The notes beneath the pieces were generated by a model. The model was not told the DNA's origin and searched no databases. It was given only the letters and a program-made list of their open reading frames with translations. 51,764 nt of DNA from Gemmatimonadota bacterium (GTDB lineage: Bacteria; Gemmatimonadota; Gemmatimonadetes; Gemmatimonadales; Gemmatimonadaceae), in contig JAJTHG010000047.1 of NCBI GenBank assembly GCA_021298835.1, positions 1 through 51,764 of the forward strand, in the 5' to 3' direction. The translations under genes were made by a program, and so were the position numbers. Positions within the stretch are counted from its first letter, which is position 1, and each line of letters starts with the position of its first letter. Positions 34,156-42,883 of the stretch are shown here, in pieces.

Positions 34156-35450
34156 GCGCGCTCCACCACCATCGCATGCCCCAGGCCACCCGCGGCGCAG
34201 ACCGTCATGAGGCCGAACTGCCCGTCGCGCCGCTCGAGCTCGCGGCAGAGCGTGGTGAGGATGCGTGCACCGGTCGCGCCGAAGGGATGCCCGATCGCCA
34301 GCGAACCGCCCATGACGTTGAGCCGCGCGCGGTCCACGTCGCCGAGCGGCTCCATGCCGGCGCGGCGGGCCCACACGGGGGACGCGAGCCCCTGCAGGTT
34401 GCTCAGCACCTGCGCCGCGAAGGCCTCGTGCATCTCGACGAGGTCGAGGTCGGCCAGCGCGAGGCCCGCGCGCCGCATCGCGACCGGCGCCGCGAGGGCC
34501 GGGGCCTGCAGCAGCTGCTCGGCCGGGTCGAGCGCCGCGTAGGCGTAGGCGCGGATGAACGCGATCGGCGCGTACCCCAGCGCCCGCGCGACGTCCTCGC
34601 GCATGAGCAGGACCGCCGCCGCGCCGTCGGTCAACGGCGAGGCGTTGCCGGCGGTGACCGTCCCGTATCCCCTGTCGAACACCGGCCGCAGCGCCGCGAG
34701 CTGCTCGTAGGTGCTGTCCTCGCGGATGCCGTTGTCCTGCGTCACGGCCACCTCGTACCGCGGCCCCACGTACACCGGGGTCACCTCGGCCGCGAGCCGG
34801 CCGTCCTTCCACCCGGCAGCGGCGAGCCGGTGGGACCGCAGGGCGAAGTGATCCTGATCCTCCCGCGCGATGCCGTTGAGCTTGGCCATGGTGTCGGCCG
34901 ACTGCCCCATCGTCTCGCCGGTCGAGGGCTCGGCGATGGCGGGGGTGACGGGCACGAGGTCGCGCGGGCGGATCTGCGCGAGCGTGCGCAGCTTCTGCGG
35001 TACCGACTTCGCGCGCGAGGCGGCCACCAGCGCGTCGGAGAAGCCGCGCGAGTGCAGGATCGGGACGTTCGAGAGCGACTCGGCACCGCCCGCGATGGCG
35101 ATGCGGGCGTGACCGAGCACCAGCTGGTCGGCCGCCGCGGTGATCGCCTGGTTGGCCGAGGCGCACGCCCGGCTCACCGAGTGCGCGTCGAGCGACCGCG
35201 GGAAGCGGGGATGCAGCGCCACTTCGCGCGCGATGTTCGGCGCCAGGATGTCCGGCACGACGGTGCCGAAGACGAGCGCGTCCACCGCGGCGGGATCCAC
35301 GCCGCTCCGCGCGACGAGGCCGTCCACGGCCAGCGTGCCGAGCTCGATCGCCGACAGCCCCTTGAAGGCGGTGCCCGACCGGACGAACGGCGTCCGGACG
35401 CCCGCGATGACCGCCACGCGACGGCCGGGCTGGCCGTATCGCTCGCTCAT
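34152..35450 (-). CDS. fadI: Acetyl-CoA acyltransferase (thiolase, FadI-like)
   Basis: A thiolase of 432 residues cleaving 3-oxoacyl-CoA. The nucleophile is Cys96 in SRACASANQA, His388 lies in GGSLAIGHPFGATGAR, and the second Cys (418) is in MTVCAAGGLGHAM. The length and the AIVRTPFV-like start agree with FadI/trifunctional beta subunits rather than short thiolases. The first gene of the operon thiolase, FadJ-like, barrel. TAGCTT on the minus strand at 35477-35472 is a candidate -10 with a ~15-nt leader. Confidence 0.93.
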   Translation of the reverse strand: MSERYGQPGRRVAVIAGVRTPFVRSGTAFKGLSAIELGTLAVDGLVARSGVDPAAVDALVFGTVVPDILAPNIAREVALHPRFPRSLDAHSVSRACASANQAITAAADQLVLGHARIAIAGGAESLSNVPILHSRGFSDALVAASRAKSVPQKLRTLAQIRPRDLVPVTPAIAEPSTGETMGQSADTMAKLNGIAREDQDHFALRSHRLAAAGWKDGRLAAEVTPVYVGPRYEVAVTQDNGIREDSTYEQLAALRPVFDRGYGTVTAGNASPLTDGAAAVLLMREDVARALGYAPIAFIRAYAYAALDPAEQLLQAPALAAPVAMRRAGLALADLDLVEMHEAFAAQVLSNLQGLASPVWARRAGMEPLGDVDRARLNVMGGSLAIGHPFGATGARILTTLCRELERRDGQFGLMTVCAAGGLGHAMVVERA

Positions 35451-35471
35451 GCCTGTGCCCTCATGCCCCGG

Positions 35472-35492
35472 AAGCTAGCGCGCGAGTACGTT
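35472..35492. promoter_or_regulatory. Divergent -10 elements between fadI and the G3P dehydrogenase gene
   Basis: Minus-strand TAGCTT (35477-35472) faces the thiolase gene. Plus-strand TACGTT (35487-35492) ends 6 nt before GTG 35499. The two transcripts would start back to back, so fatty-acid and glycerol catabolism could share a regulator here. Confidence 0.4.
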
Positions 35493-35498
35493 CCCGGC

Positions 35499-37145
35499 GT
35501 GTACCACATGGACCGCGACCGCGCCTGGCGCGCCCTCGGCGAGAGGGCGTTCGACCTGCTCGTCGTCGGCGGCGGGATCAATGGCGCCGCGATCGCCCGC
35601 GACGCCGCGCTGCGCGGGCGCCGCGTCGCCGTCGTCGAGGCGGAGGACTGGGGGGCGGGCACCTCGAGCCGGTCGTCGCGGCTCATCCACGGCGGGGTGC
35701 GCTACCTCGAGCACGGCTGGCTGCCGCTCGTCTTCGAGGCCAGCCGCGAGCGGCGGCGGCTGCTCCGGCTCGCGCCGCACCTCGTCCGCCCGCTGGCGTT
35801 CACGTGGCCGATCTACCGCGGGGCGCGCGTCCCCCGCTGGAAGCTCACCGCGGGGCTGCTCCTCTACGACGCGCTGGCGCTCTTCCGCAACGTGGGCACG
35901 CACCGGTCGTTCGGGCGCACCGGGGTGCTGCGGGCCGAGCCGGCACTGCGGCCCGACGGGCTCACCGGCGGCGCCCGCTACTGGGACGCGCAGACGAGCG
36001 ACACCCGCCTGACGTTCGCGAACGCGCTCGACGCGGTGCGACTGGGGGCGATCGCGTGCACGCACGCCCGCGTCGAGTCGCTCGTCCACGAGGGAGGACG
36101 CATCGCCGGCGCGGTCGTGCGCGACATGCTCGGCGACGCCACGACCACGGTGCGGGCACGGGTCGTGGTCAACGCGGCGGGCCCCTGGAGCGACGGCGTG
36201 CGGCGCCTCGACGATCCCGCGGTGCGGGCCGGCGTGCGGGGTACGAAGGGGGTGCACCTGCTGGTCCCGCGGGCCCGCGTCGGGAACGTCGGGGCCCTCA
36301 CGCTCATCGCGCCGCAGGACGGCCGCGTGTGGTTCACACTGCCGTGGGGGGCGTTCACCATCCTCGGCACGACCGACACCTTCGACGACTCGCCGCCGGC
36401 CGAGGTGCGCGCCGATGCGCGCGACGTGGCCTATTTGCTCGAGGCGGCGAACCATCACTTCCCCGCCGCGCGGCTCACGCGGGCCGACGTGCGCTCGGCA
36501 TGGGCCGGGCTGCGGCCGCTGGTGGCCTCGGCGTCGGCGGGGTTGCCGTCGAGCGCGTCGCGCGAGCACGAGCTCGTCCGATCCGGCTCGGGACTGCTCA
36601 GCATCACCGGCGGCAAGCTCACGACGTACCGCGCGATGGCGGCGCAGGTGGTGGATGCCGTCGAACGCGAGCTCGGCGGGCCGCGGCGGCGCGGCGCGAC
36701 CGACCGTCGCCCGCTGCCAGGCGGTGACCTGCCCTCGCTCGAGGCCGAGGAGCGCGCCGCCGCGGCGGCCGCCGGCGCGGACGACGTCGGGCGGCACTGG
36801 GTGGCGCTGCACGGGAGCGAGTGGCGCACCGTGCAGGCGCGGGTCGCCGCGGAGCCCGCGCTCGGAGAACGCCTCGTCGCGGACCTGCCGTACGTGTGGG
36901 CGGACGTCGAGCACGCGATCGCGGCCGAAGGGGCGTGCACGGTCGCGGACGTGCTGGTCCGGCGGCTGTCGCTCGCCTTCGAGTGCGCCGACCAGGGGCT
37001 GACGCTGGCGACGGCGGTGGCGGAACGGCTGGTGGCCCGGCGCGGCGGGACGGTGAACGCCGAAGTGACGCGCTATGCCGAGGACGTCGCGCGGCTGTTC
37101 CGGATCGAAGACGCCCCGCGGGAGTCGCCGAAGCGGACCGGCTAG
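35499..37145 (+). CDS. glpD: FAD-dependent glycerol-3-phosphate dehydrogenase
   Basis: A membrane-associated flavoenzyme oxidising glycerol-3-phosphate to DHAP, about 548 residues. The FAD motif VVGGGINGAAIARDAALRG is near the N-terminus, then GTSSRSSRLIHGGVRYLEHG, the GlpD signature. Further segments are ARYWDAQTSDTRL, AGPWSD, FTLPWGAFTILGTTDT and SITGGKLTTYRAMAAQ. A DUF/DAO C-terminal helical domain closes it. GTG 35499 is chosen because a TACGTT box ends 6 nt before it; ATG 35508 (MDRDRAW) is the alternative. Confidence 0.93.
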   Translation: MYHMDRDRAWRALGERAFDLLVVGGGINGAAIARDAALRGRRVAVVEAEDWGAGTSSRSSRLIHGGVRYLEHGWLPLVFEASRERRRLLRLAPHLVRPLAFTWPIYRGARVPRWKLTAGLLLYDALALFRNVGTHRSFGRTGVLRAEPALRPDGLTGGARYWDAQTSDTRLTFANALDAVRLGAIACTHARVESLVHEGGRIAGAVVRDMLGDATTTVRARVVVNAAGPWSDGVRRLDDPAVRAGVRGTKGVHLLVPRARVGNVGALTLIAPQDGRVWFTLPWGAFTILGTTDTFDDSPPAEVRADARDVAYLLEAANHHFPAARLTRADVRSAWAGLRPLVASASAGLPSSASREHELVRSGSGLLSITGGKLTTYRAMAAQVVDAVERELGGPRRRGATDRRPLPGGDLPSLEAEERAAAAAAGADDVGRHWVALHGSEWRTVQARVAAEPALGERLVADLPYVWADVEHAIAAEGACTVADVLVRRLSLAFECADQGLTLATAVAERLVARRGGTVNAEVTRYAEDVARLFRIEDAPRESPKRTG

Positions 37146-37175
37146 GCCGGCTCGCCGCGGCACCCGGCGGGTCGC

Positions 37176-37652
37176 TCAGTCCGAGATGGACTCGTGGATC
37201 GTCACGAGCTCGACGACCGTCATCCGCCGGATCTTCGTCGGGAGCTTGAGGACGACCTCGTCGCCGATCGCCTTGCCGAGCAGGGCGCGGCCGATCGGGG
37301 ACCCCATCGTGACGTGGCCGTCCTCGAGCTCGAGGGCGTCGCCGAAGACGAGGTGGAAGGTCTCCCTGCCGCCGGTCGCATTGTCGGTGACCACGACCTT
37401 CGAGCCGAGCCCGACCTTGTCCGGGGGGATCTGCCCGACGTCGATGGCGGAGAGCTTGGTCAGGCGCTGATGCAACTGCCCCAGGCGCGCCTGCACGAAC
37501 TGCTGGCGCTCGAGGGCCGCCTTGTACTCGGAGTTCTCGCGGAGGTCGCCGAGCTCGACGGCCTTCCGGATCTCGTTGGGGAGGACGACGTTGAGCTCGT
37601 GCTGCAGCTTGCCGACTTCCTCGGTGAGCTTGGCCTTGAGCGCGTCAATCAT
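37176..37652 (-). CDS. greA: Transcription elongation factor GreA
   Basis: A 158-residue factor that stimulates RNA polymerase to cleave backtracked RNA. The N-terminal coiled coil (1-~75) carries the acidic tip in LGDLRENSEYKAALERQ, with the Asp and Glu needed for cleavage in place. The C-terminal FKBP-like domain has GSKVVVTDN and the closing GSPIGRALLGKAIGDEVVLKLP. The spacing to its promoter (about 70 nt) includes a terminator-like hairpin with a U-rich tail, suggesting control by premature termination. Confidence 0.95.
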   Translation of the reverse strand: MIDALKAKLTEEVGKLQHELNVVLPNEIRKAVELGDLRENSEYKAALERQQFVQARLGQLHQRLTKLSAIDVGQIPPDKVGLGSKVVVTDNATGGRETFHLVFGDALELEDGHVTMGSPIGRALLGKAIGDEVVLKLPTKIRRMTVVELVTIHESISD

Positions 37653-37671
37653 GGCAGGAGGAGCGGTCGGG

Positions 37672-37710
37672 ACAAAACAAAACGGCCGCCCGACGTCGTC
37701 GCGCCGGGCG
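37672..37710 (-). terminator. Attenuator-like hairpin with U-rich tract in the greA leader
   Basis: On the minus strand CGCCCG (37710-37705) pairs with CGGGCG (37692-37687), followed by GCCG then TTTTGTTTTGT. This is the best T-rich tract after a hairpin in the window. It lies between the greA promoter and its ATG, so it is not simply the terminator of the upstream gene. Confidence 0.55.
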
Positions 37711-37726
37711 TCCGGAACCTGCGCGT

Positions 37727-37755
37727 AGGCTAGGGTGTTCCGGCCCGCGGGGCAA
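37727..37755 (-). promoter_or_regulatory. greA promoter
   Basis: Minus strand TTGCCC (37755-37750), 17-nt spacer, TAGCCT (37732-37727). Start expected near 37720, a leader of about 68 nt. The -35 lies in the loop region of a CGCGGGG/CCCCGCG hairpin. Confidence 0.5.
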
Positions 37756-37774
37756 TCCCCGCGCGGCGGCGGGC

Positions 37775-37802
37775 GCGCTCACGGCCCGCCGGCCGTGAGC
37801 GC
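37775..37802 (-). terminator. Terminator of the deoxyhypusine-synthase-like gene
   Basis: Perfect 12-bp arms GCGCTCACGGCC and GGCCGTGAGCGC with a 4-nt loop, starting 9 bases after the stop codon at 37811. Confidence 0.6.
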
Positions 37803-37810
37803 CGCGCCGT

Positions 37811-39052
37811 TCAGCCGTTCGCCTTCGCGAACTCCCGCTTGAGCACCGCCAGGTTCGCCTCGCGCTTGTCGTAGAGCCGCTTGAGCGGCCGCTTGGGGCG
37901 CTTGGCGAACGCGTACGCGGTCAGCAGGGGGACGATGATCGTCGAGTCGCCGTAGCAGACGACCGCGTCGGGCAGGCGGTCGGGGTCGATCTTCCCCCAG
38001 CTCACCGCCTCCGCCGGCGTCGCTCCCGAGAGGCCGCCGGTGTCGGGCCGGGCGTCGGTGACCTGCAGGAAGTAGTCGTGCCCCTTCTCGTCGATGCCGA
38101 GCACCTCCTGGATCTGCGGCTCGGTCTGGAGGGCGAAGTTCTTGGGGCTGCCGCCGCCGAAGATCACGATCGCGCTCGCGCCGCCGCCGCGCTTGGCGGC
38201 GAGCACGATGCTCGCGGTCTCGTTGACGTCCTGGTTGGGATCGATCAGGCAGCCGCCGCCCTCGAGCGCGAGCGCCGCGACGTTCATGCCGATCGACGAG
38301 TCGCCCGGCGACGACGTGTAGATGGGCACGCCGCACTTGTACGCCGCCGAGAGGAGCGACTTCTGCCCGATCCCGAGCGCGCGCTCGCGCTCGGCGACGT
38401 ACTTGCCGCACAGGTGGTGGAACTCCGCGCTCGACATCGGCCGCTGGAACTCGGGGGCGCGGATGATCTTCCGGAAGAACGCGTCGGTCGAGAGCAGGAC
38501 GTCGTAGTCGAAGAAGATGTCGTAGATCCGCACGACGCCCTCCTCGCGCAGCACCACGTCGGACTCCTGCGGGTTGCCGCGGTGCATCGCGAGGCCAAGC
38601 CCGAAGTGGGTGTCGTGGTAGAGGTTGGCACCGGTCGAGATGATCCAGTCCACGAACCCCGCCTCGATCAGCGGGATCAGCGCCGACATGCCGAGGCCCG
38701 CCGGCGTGAGCGCGCCGGTGAGAGTGAGGCCGACGGTGACGTCCTTCGCGAGCATCTTCCCGCTGAAGAGCTGGCACGCCTCGCGGAGCCGGCCGCCGTT
38801 GTAGGCGAGGTAGGCGTTGTCCACGAGCTCGGCGACCGTCTCGCGGCCGCTGATCGGATCGGGATTGATGCGCGTGCCGCGCAGGAAGCGGCTCGTCGCC
38901 GTCGTCGAGACCTTCGCGCCCTTCGTCTCGCGCTGTTCGGCGGCCTTCTTCTGCCGGGCCTTGTCGCCTCCCGCGCTCGCCCGCTGGCCGGTGCCGTGCC
39001 GGCTGGCCTTGAAGCCGCCGCGCTCGCGGCCGGCGTTCTTCTTCGCTGCCAT
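37811..39052 (-). CDS. Deoxyhypusine synthase-like protein
   Basis: A 413-residue homologue of deoxyhypusine synthase. Bacteria have no eIF5A, and related bacterial proteins make homospermidine or other polyamine derivatives. The first ~50 residues are a Lys/Arg-rich tail, then the NAD-binding Rossmann-like enzyme: [46 protein letters not shown], and [15 protein letters not shown] with the lysine expected to form the substrate imine, then [17 protein letters not shown]. Key residues appear conserved. It is followed by a strong hairpin. The exact substrate is unknown. Confidence 0.85.
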   Translation of the reverse strand: MAAKKNAGRERGGFKASRHGTGQRASAGGDKARQKKAAEQRETKGAKVSTTATSRFLRGTRINPDPISGRETVAELVDNAYLAYNGGRLREACQLFSGKMLAKDVTVGLTLTGALTPAGLGMSALIPLIEAGFVDWIISTGANLYHDTHFGLGLAMHRGNPQESDVVLREEGVVRIYDIFFDYDVLLSTDAFFRKIIRAPEFQRPMSSAEFHHLCGKYVAERERALGIGQKSLLSAAYKCGVPIYTSSPGDSSIGMNVAALALEGGGCLIDPNQDVNETASIVLAAKRGGGASAIVIFGGGSPKNFALQTEPQIQEVLGIDEKGHDYFLQVTDARPDTGGLSGATPAEAVSWGKIDPDRLPDAVVCYGDSTIIVPLLTAYAFAKRPKRPLKRLYDKREANLAVLKREFAKANG

Positions 39053-39071
39053 GGTGTGGTCCGGAGTGGGG

Positions 39072-40009
39072 TTAGCGCGCGCCGGCCGCGGTGAGGGCCG
39101 CGTACGCGGCGATCACCGCGTCGGCCGCCTCGCGCGGGTCGTCGGTCACAAGCATGAGATCGAGATCGCCGGGCGAGATCTTCCGCTCGCCGAGCACGCG
39201 GGCCTGCAGCCAGCGCACGAGGCCGGCCCAGTAGTGCCGCCCGAAGAGCACGACCGGGAACTGCGAGATCTTGCCGGTCTGGATGAGCGTGAGCGCCTCG
39301 AAGAGCTCGTCGAGGGTGCCGAAGCCGCCGGGGAAGATGATGAAGCCGATGCTGTACTTGATGAACATCGTCTTCCGGACGAAGAAGTACCGGAAGTTCA
39401 CGAGCGTGTCCACGTAGGGATTCGCCCCCTGTTCGAACGGCAGCTCGATGTTGCAGCCGACCGAGTGCCCGCCCCCCAGCTTCGCGCCGCGGTTGGCGGC
39501 CTCCATGATGCCCGGGCCGGCGCCGGTGATGATCGAGAAGCCCGCCTCGGCGAGCAGGCGCGCGGTCTCCTGCGCCGCCGCGTACTGCGGGTCGTCCGGC
39601 CCGGTGCGGGCCGAGCCGAAGATCGTGACGCCCTTCTCGATGCCGGCGAGGGTGTCGAAGCCCTCGATGAACTCCGACTGGATCCGCAGCACGCGCCACG
39701 GGTCGGTGCGCGTGAAGTCGTCGTGCGGGCCCGCCAGGCGCAGCAACTTGGCGTCCTCCGTGAGGGCGAGCGACGCCGGGGCGTCGCGGATGCTGTCGTC
39801 CACCACCACGCGCACCGCCCCGCTCTGGCGGGCGGTCTGCCGGACGCTGGGGGGGTGCGGCCGGCGGCGCGATGGCCGGCCTCCGTGCGCTCCTTGAGCC
39901 CCTGCACCGACTCCTCCGCGGCGTGGGCGAGCATGGCGGGGTCGGCGCGCTTGCCGGTGACCGAGCGCAGCGGCTTGCGGGCCGCGGGCTTCTTCGGGGA
40001 CTTGGGCAT
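39072..40009 (-). CDS. LOG-family (TIGR00730-type) protein with probable frameshift
   Basis: A Rossmann-fold LOG protein, related to cytokinin-activating phosphoribohydrolases, ~310 residues. The core is intact: [29 protein letters not shown] with the PGG-type phosphate loop, and [19 protein letters not shown], the PGGxGTxxE motif. The N-terminal extension ([12 protein letters not shown] from ATG 40009) is in a different frame. The two parts meet at a run of seven C on the minus strand (39855-39849), and one extra C would join them. If no slippage occurs, a shorter protein from GTG 39815 (247 aa) still contains the domain. Confidence 0.78.
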
Positions 40010-40014
40010 ACGGG

Positions 40015-40020
40015 AAGTTA
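40015..40020 (-). promoter_or_regulatory. Candidate -10 for the LOG-family gene
   Basis: TAACTT on the minus strand ends 5 nt before the ATG at 40009. This supports the long, frameshifted gene form as the original one. Confidence 0.4.
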
Positions 40021-40086
40021 CCGCCGGACCCCGTTTTCCCGAGAGGGGCGCGGGAACCACCCGACACCGGCGGGGCTCGGGCCTCG

Positions 40087-40092
40087 TACTAT
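40087..40092 (+). promoter_or_regulatory. Candidate -10 for the phosphodiesterase gene
   Basis: TACTAT ends 6 nt before the ATG at 40099, so the transcript would be leaderless. Confidence 0.42.
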
Positions 40093-40098
40093 CCCGGC

Positions 40099-41511
40099 AT
40101 GGCGCAGTCCGTCCTCGTCGTCGTCCTCGACGGCGTCCGCCCCGACACCCTGCAGGCGGCGCTCGACGCCGGCCACGCTCCGGCGCTCGCGCGCCTGCGC
40201 GAGGACGGCGGGGCGCACACGATCACCACGGTCTTTCCCTCCGTCACCGGGCTCGGCTACGTGCCGTTCGTCACCGGCCGCCATCCGGCGACGGCGGGGA
40301 TCCCGGGGATCCGCTGGTTCGACCGGTCGCGGCGCCACCTCCGGCGCGGCGGCCACAGCCGCAGCTACGTCGGCTGGGCGATGCGCTACTTCGACGCCGA
40401 CCTCGACGTCGGCGTCGAGACGCTCTTCCAGCACGTGCGGCCGAGCTTCGGCGCGATGACGATGGTCGCCCGCGGCCTGCCCCGGCGCCACTGGCTCGGG
40501 CGGTCGCTGGGGTGGCAGGTGCGCGGCGCGCGGATCCACTTCGCCAAGGGGGGCCTCGGCCGCTGGCTCGACTGGGACCGCGACGTCGCGGGGCGGGTCG
40601 CGCAGCACGTGCGCCGCCATGCACCGCGCTTCGCGCTGGCCGCCGTGCTCACGCCCGACAAGGTGCAGCACGCGGAGGGTCAGGACTCGCCGCGGCTGCT
40701 CGACACGATCCGCATCGGCGACCAGATGGTCGCCGAGCTGCGGCACGACCTCGAGCGCGCCGGCCGCTGGGAGGAGACGCTGCTGATGGTCGTCAGCGAC
40801 CACGGGCACTCGCCCGTGCCGCGGCACGACGAACTCGTGGACGTCCTGACCGCGCAGGGGCTGTCGGTGGCGGCGCACCCATTCGCCGGCACGGCGAAGG
40901 CGGCGGACGCGGTGGTGATGGTGAGCGGCAACGCGATGGCGCACGTGTACCTCGACGCGCGCCGTCGCGCGCGGCTCGGGCAGGAGGCCCTGACGGGGCG
41001 CTGGGGCGAGGTCACGCGATCGCTCGTGGACCGCGAGAGCGTGGACGTCGCCCTCGTGCCGATGGGCGACGACGCCTGCCTGGTGCACGCGCCCGGACGC
41101 GGCGACGCCGTCGTGCGCTGGCACGGTGGGCGCGTTCATTACCACCCGCGGGACGGCGACCCGCTGCGGCTCGGCGGACCCCTCGAAGGGCTGGACGCCG
41201 CCGACGCGTGGGAGGCGTGCCAGCCCACCGAGCATCCCGACGCACTGGTGCAGGTCGCGATGGTGGCGTCGGCGCCGCGCAGCGGCGACGTGATCCTGAG
41301 CGCGAACCGCGGCTGGGACTTCCGGCGGAAGTTCGAGCCGTTGCTGCACGTCTCCGGGCACGGCGCGCTGCACCGCGAGCACATGCTGGTGCCGTTGCTC
41401 GTCAGTCGGCCCGTGGGCGGGATGCCGCGGCGGACGGTGGACATCGGCGCGACGGCGGCAGCGGCGCTCGGCGTGGCGTTGCCGGGGCAGGAAGGCGCGT
41501 CGTTCCTGTGA
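40099..41511 (+). CDS. Alkaline-phosphatase-superfamily phosphodiesterase/pyrophosphatase
   Basis: A 470-residue type I phosphodiesterase / nucleotide pyrophosphatase-like enzyme of the alkaline phosphatase superfamily. The first metal site is VVVLDGVRPD (residues ~6-15), the nucleophile region is TVFPSVTGLGYVPFVTGRHPA with a Thr, and the second metal site is LMVVSDHGHSP. HREHMLVPLLVS supplies the last His. There is no signal peptide, so it acts in the cytoplasm. The substrate is unknown (nucleotide or phospholipid-type diesters). Confidence 0.85.
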   Translation: MAQSVLVVVLDGVRPDTLQAALDAGHAPALARLREDGGAHTITTVFPSVTGLGYVPFVTGRHPATAGIPGIRWFDRSRRHLRRGGHSRSYVGWAMRYFDADLDVGVETLFQHVRPSFGAMTMVARGLPRRHWLGRSLGWQVRGARIHFAKGGLGRWLDWDRDVAGRVAQHVRRHAPRFALAAVLTPDKVQHAEGQDSPRLLDTIRIGDQMVAELRHDLERAGRWEETLLMVVSDHGHSPVPRHDELVDVLTAQGLSVAAHPFAGTAKAADAVVMVSGNAMAHVYLDARRRARLGQEALTGRWGEVTRSLVDRESVDVALVPMGDDACLVHAPGRGDAVVRWHGGRVHYHPRDGDPLRLGGPLEGLDAADAWEACQPTEHPDALVQVAMVASAPRSGDVILSANRGWDFRRKFEPLLHVSGHGALHREHMLVPLLVSRPVGGMPRRTVDIGATAAAALGVALPGQEGASFL

Positions 41512-41520
41512 GGACCGGCG

Positions 41521-41538
41521 GCCGGCCCTCAGGCCGGC
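41521..41538. terminator. Hairpin between convergent genes
   Basis: GCCGGCC and GGCCGGC form a perfect 7-bp stem with a CTCA loop. The LLM stop codon lies in the loop and start of the second arm. Confidence 0.55.
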
Positions 41539-42584
41539 GCGGGTTCCGGCGTGAGCATCTGGGTGAGCATCTGCGCGAGCATCGGCTTGACCTGCGTGCC
41601 GAGCAGTTCGATCGCGCGCATGACACCCTCGTGGTTCCCGGGGCCAAGCGACATCTGCAGCGTGAAGCGGTCATGGCCGAAGACGCGATGCTGTTCCGCG
41701 ATCTTCGCCGCCACCTGTTCGGGATCGCCCACGAACAGCGCCCCCGCCGGCCCGCACTCGGCGTCGAACCGGGCGCGCGTCGGCGGCGGCCAGCCGCGTT
41801 CGCGGCCGATCCGGCCCATCACGGCGAGGTAATTCGGCCAGTACGCCTCGGCGGCCGCCTCGCGGGTCGCGGCGACCAGGCCGTGCGAGTTGATGCTGAT
41901 CCGCGCGGTGGCGCCGTGGCCGGCCTTCGCGACGAGGTCGCGGTACAGGGCGGTGAAGCTCTGGAACTGGCGCCACTGGCCCCCGATGATGGCGATCGCC
42001 AGCGGGAGGCCCAGGTGCGCCGCGCGCGCCACGGACTGGGGCGTACCGCCGACAGCGATCCAGACCGGCAGCGGATCCTGCAGCGGGCGGGGGTACACCG
42101 GCTGGTCATGCAACGGCGCGCGGAACCGCCCGCGCCACGTCACCCGCTCGCTCGCCCGGAGCGCGAGCAGCAGCTCGAGCTTCTCGGCGAAGAGTTCGTG
42201 GTAGTCGTCGAGGTCGTAGCCGAAGAGCGGGAACGACTCGATGAACGAGCCGCGGCCGGCGGTGATCTCGGCCCGCCCCTTCGAGAGAAGGTCGAGCGTC
42301 GCGAATTCCTGGAAGACGCGCACCGGGTCGTCGGAGCTGAGCACGGTGACCGCGCTCGCGAGCCGCAGGCGCGAGGTGCGGGCGGCGATCGCCGCGAGGA
42401 CGACCGCGGGGGTGGCGACGACGAAGTCGGGGCGGTGATGCTCGCCGACACCGATGACGTCGAGCCCGACCTGCTCGGCCAGGACCGCCTGCTCGAGGAG
42501 TTCGTCGAGCCGGCGGTCGGCGTCGAGCATGCGGCCCTCGGGCGAGACGGCGGCGGGGACGAAGGTGTAGAGGCCGAGCTCCAT
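41529..42584 (-). CDS. LLM-class flavin-dependent oxidoreductase
   Basis: A 351-residue luciferase-like monooxygenase-fold protein binding FMN or F420. VGEHHRPDFVVATPAVVLAA is the conserved early motif, then LASAVTVLSSDDPVRVFQEFATLDLLSKGRAEITAGRGSF in the order of the TIM barrel, and PVWIAVGGTPQSVARAA. The C-terminus ends with MLAQMLTQMLTPEP. It is a stand-alone gene, and the substrate is unknown. TATTCT on the minus strand (42596-42591) ends 6 nt before its ATG. Confidence 0.9.
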   Translation of the reverse strand: MELGLYTFVPAAVSPEGRMLDADRRLDELLEQAVLAEQVGLDVIGVGEHHRPDFVVATPAVVLAAIAARTSRLRLASAVTVLSSDDPVRVFQEFATLDLLSKGRAEITAGRGSFIESFPLFGYDLDDYHELFAEKLELLLALRASERVTWRGRFRAPLHDQPVYPRPLQDPLPVWIAVGGTPQSVARAAHLGLPLAIAIIGGQWRQFQSFTALYRDLVAKAGHGATARISINSHGLVAATREAAAEAYWPNYLAVMGRIGRERGWPPPTRARFDAECGPAGALFVGDPEQVAAKIAEQHRVFGHDRFTLQMSLGPGNHEGVMRAIELLGTQVKPMLAQMLTQMLTPEPAPA

Positions 42585-42590
42585 GGTGGA

Positions 42591-42596
42591 AGAATA
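42591..42596 (-). promoter_or_regulatory. Candidate -10 for a leaderless LLM gene
   Basis: TATTCT on the minus strand ends 6 nt before the start at 42584, identical in sequence and spacing to the box at 15348. Confidence 0.42.
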
Positions 42597-42637
42597 CGCG
42601 TGTGGCGCCGCGGGTTCGGGGGGGCGATCTTTCGCCC

Positions 42638-42883
42638 ATGACGTGGTCCCGCCTGATCGCCGCGCTGGCCTGGCACGCCCTGACGCACCCGTGGGACGGC
42701 CTGGCGATGCTGCGCGTCGGCTGGCGGTTCCGGCGTCGGGGCTGGCCGACCCGCTTTCCGTTCCTGCCGCTGCCATCCATGCCGTACGTGCGGTGGCGGA
42801 TGTACACGGCGTTCGGCGCCGAGGACGCGGTTCCGGCACCGCACGACATCATCGCGTACGCGCGCTGGGCCGTTCGGGGATGA
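42638..42883 (+). CDS. Unknown 81-aa protein coupled to queG
   Basis: No family recognised. A basic, Trp/Arg-rich small protein (AALAWHALTHPWDGLAML, then RVGWRFRRRGWPTRFPF) with a possible amphipathic membrane-contacting helix and no signal peptide. Its stop overlaps the queG ATG (ATGA), so it is translationally coupled to queG. Coupling and the same orientation make it likely to be a real gene. Confidence 0.6.
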   Translation: MTWSRLIAALAWHALTHPWDGLAMLRVGWRFRRRGWPTRFPFLPLPSMPYVRWRMYTAFGAEDAVPAPHDIIAYARWAVRG

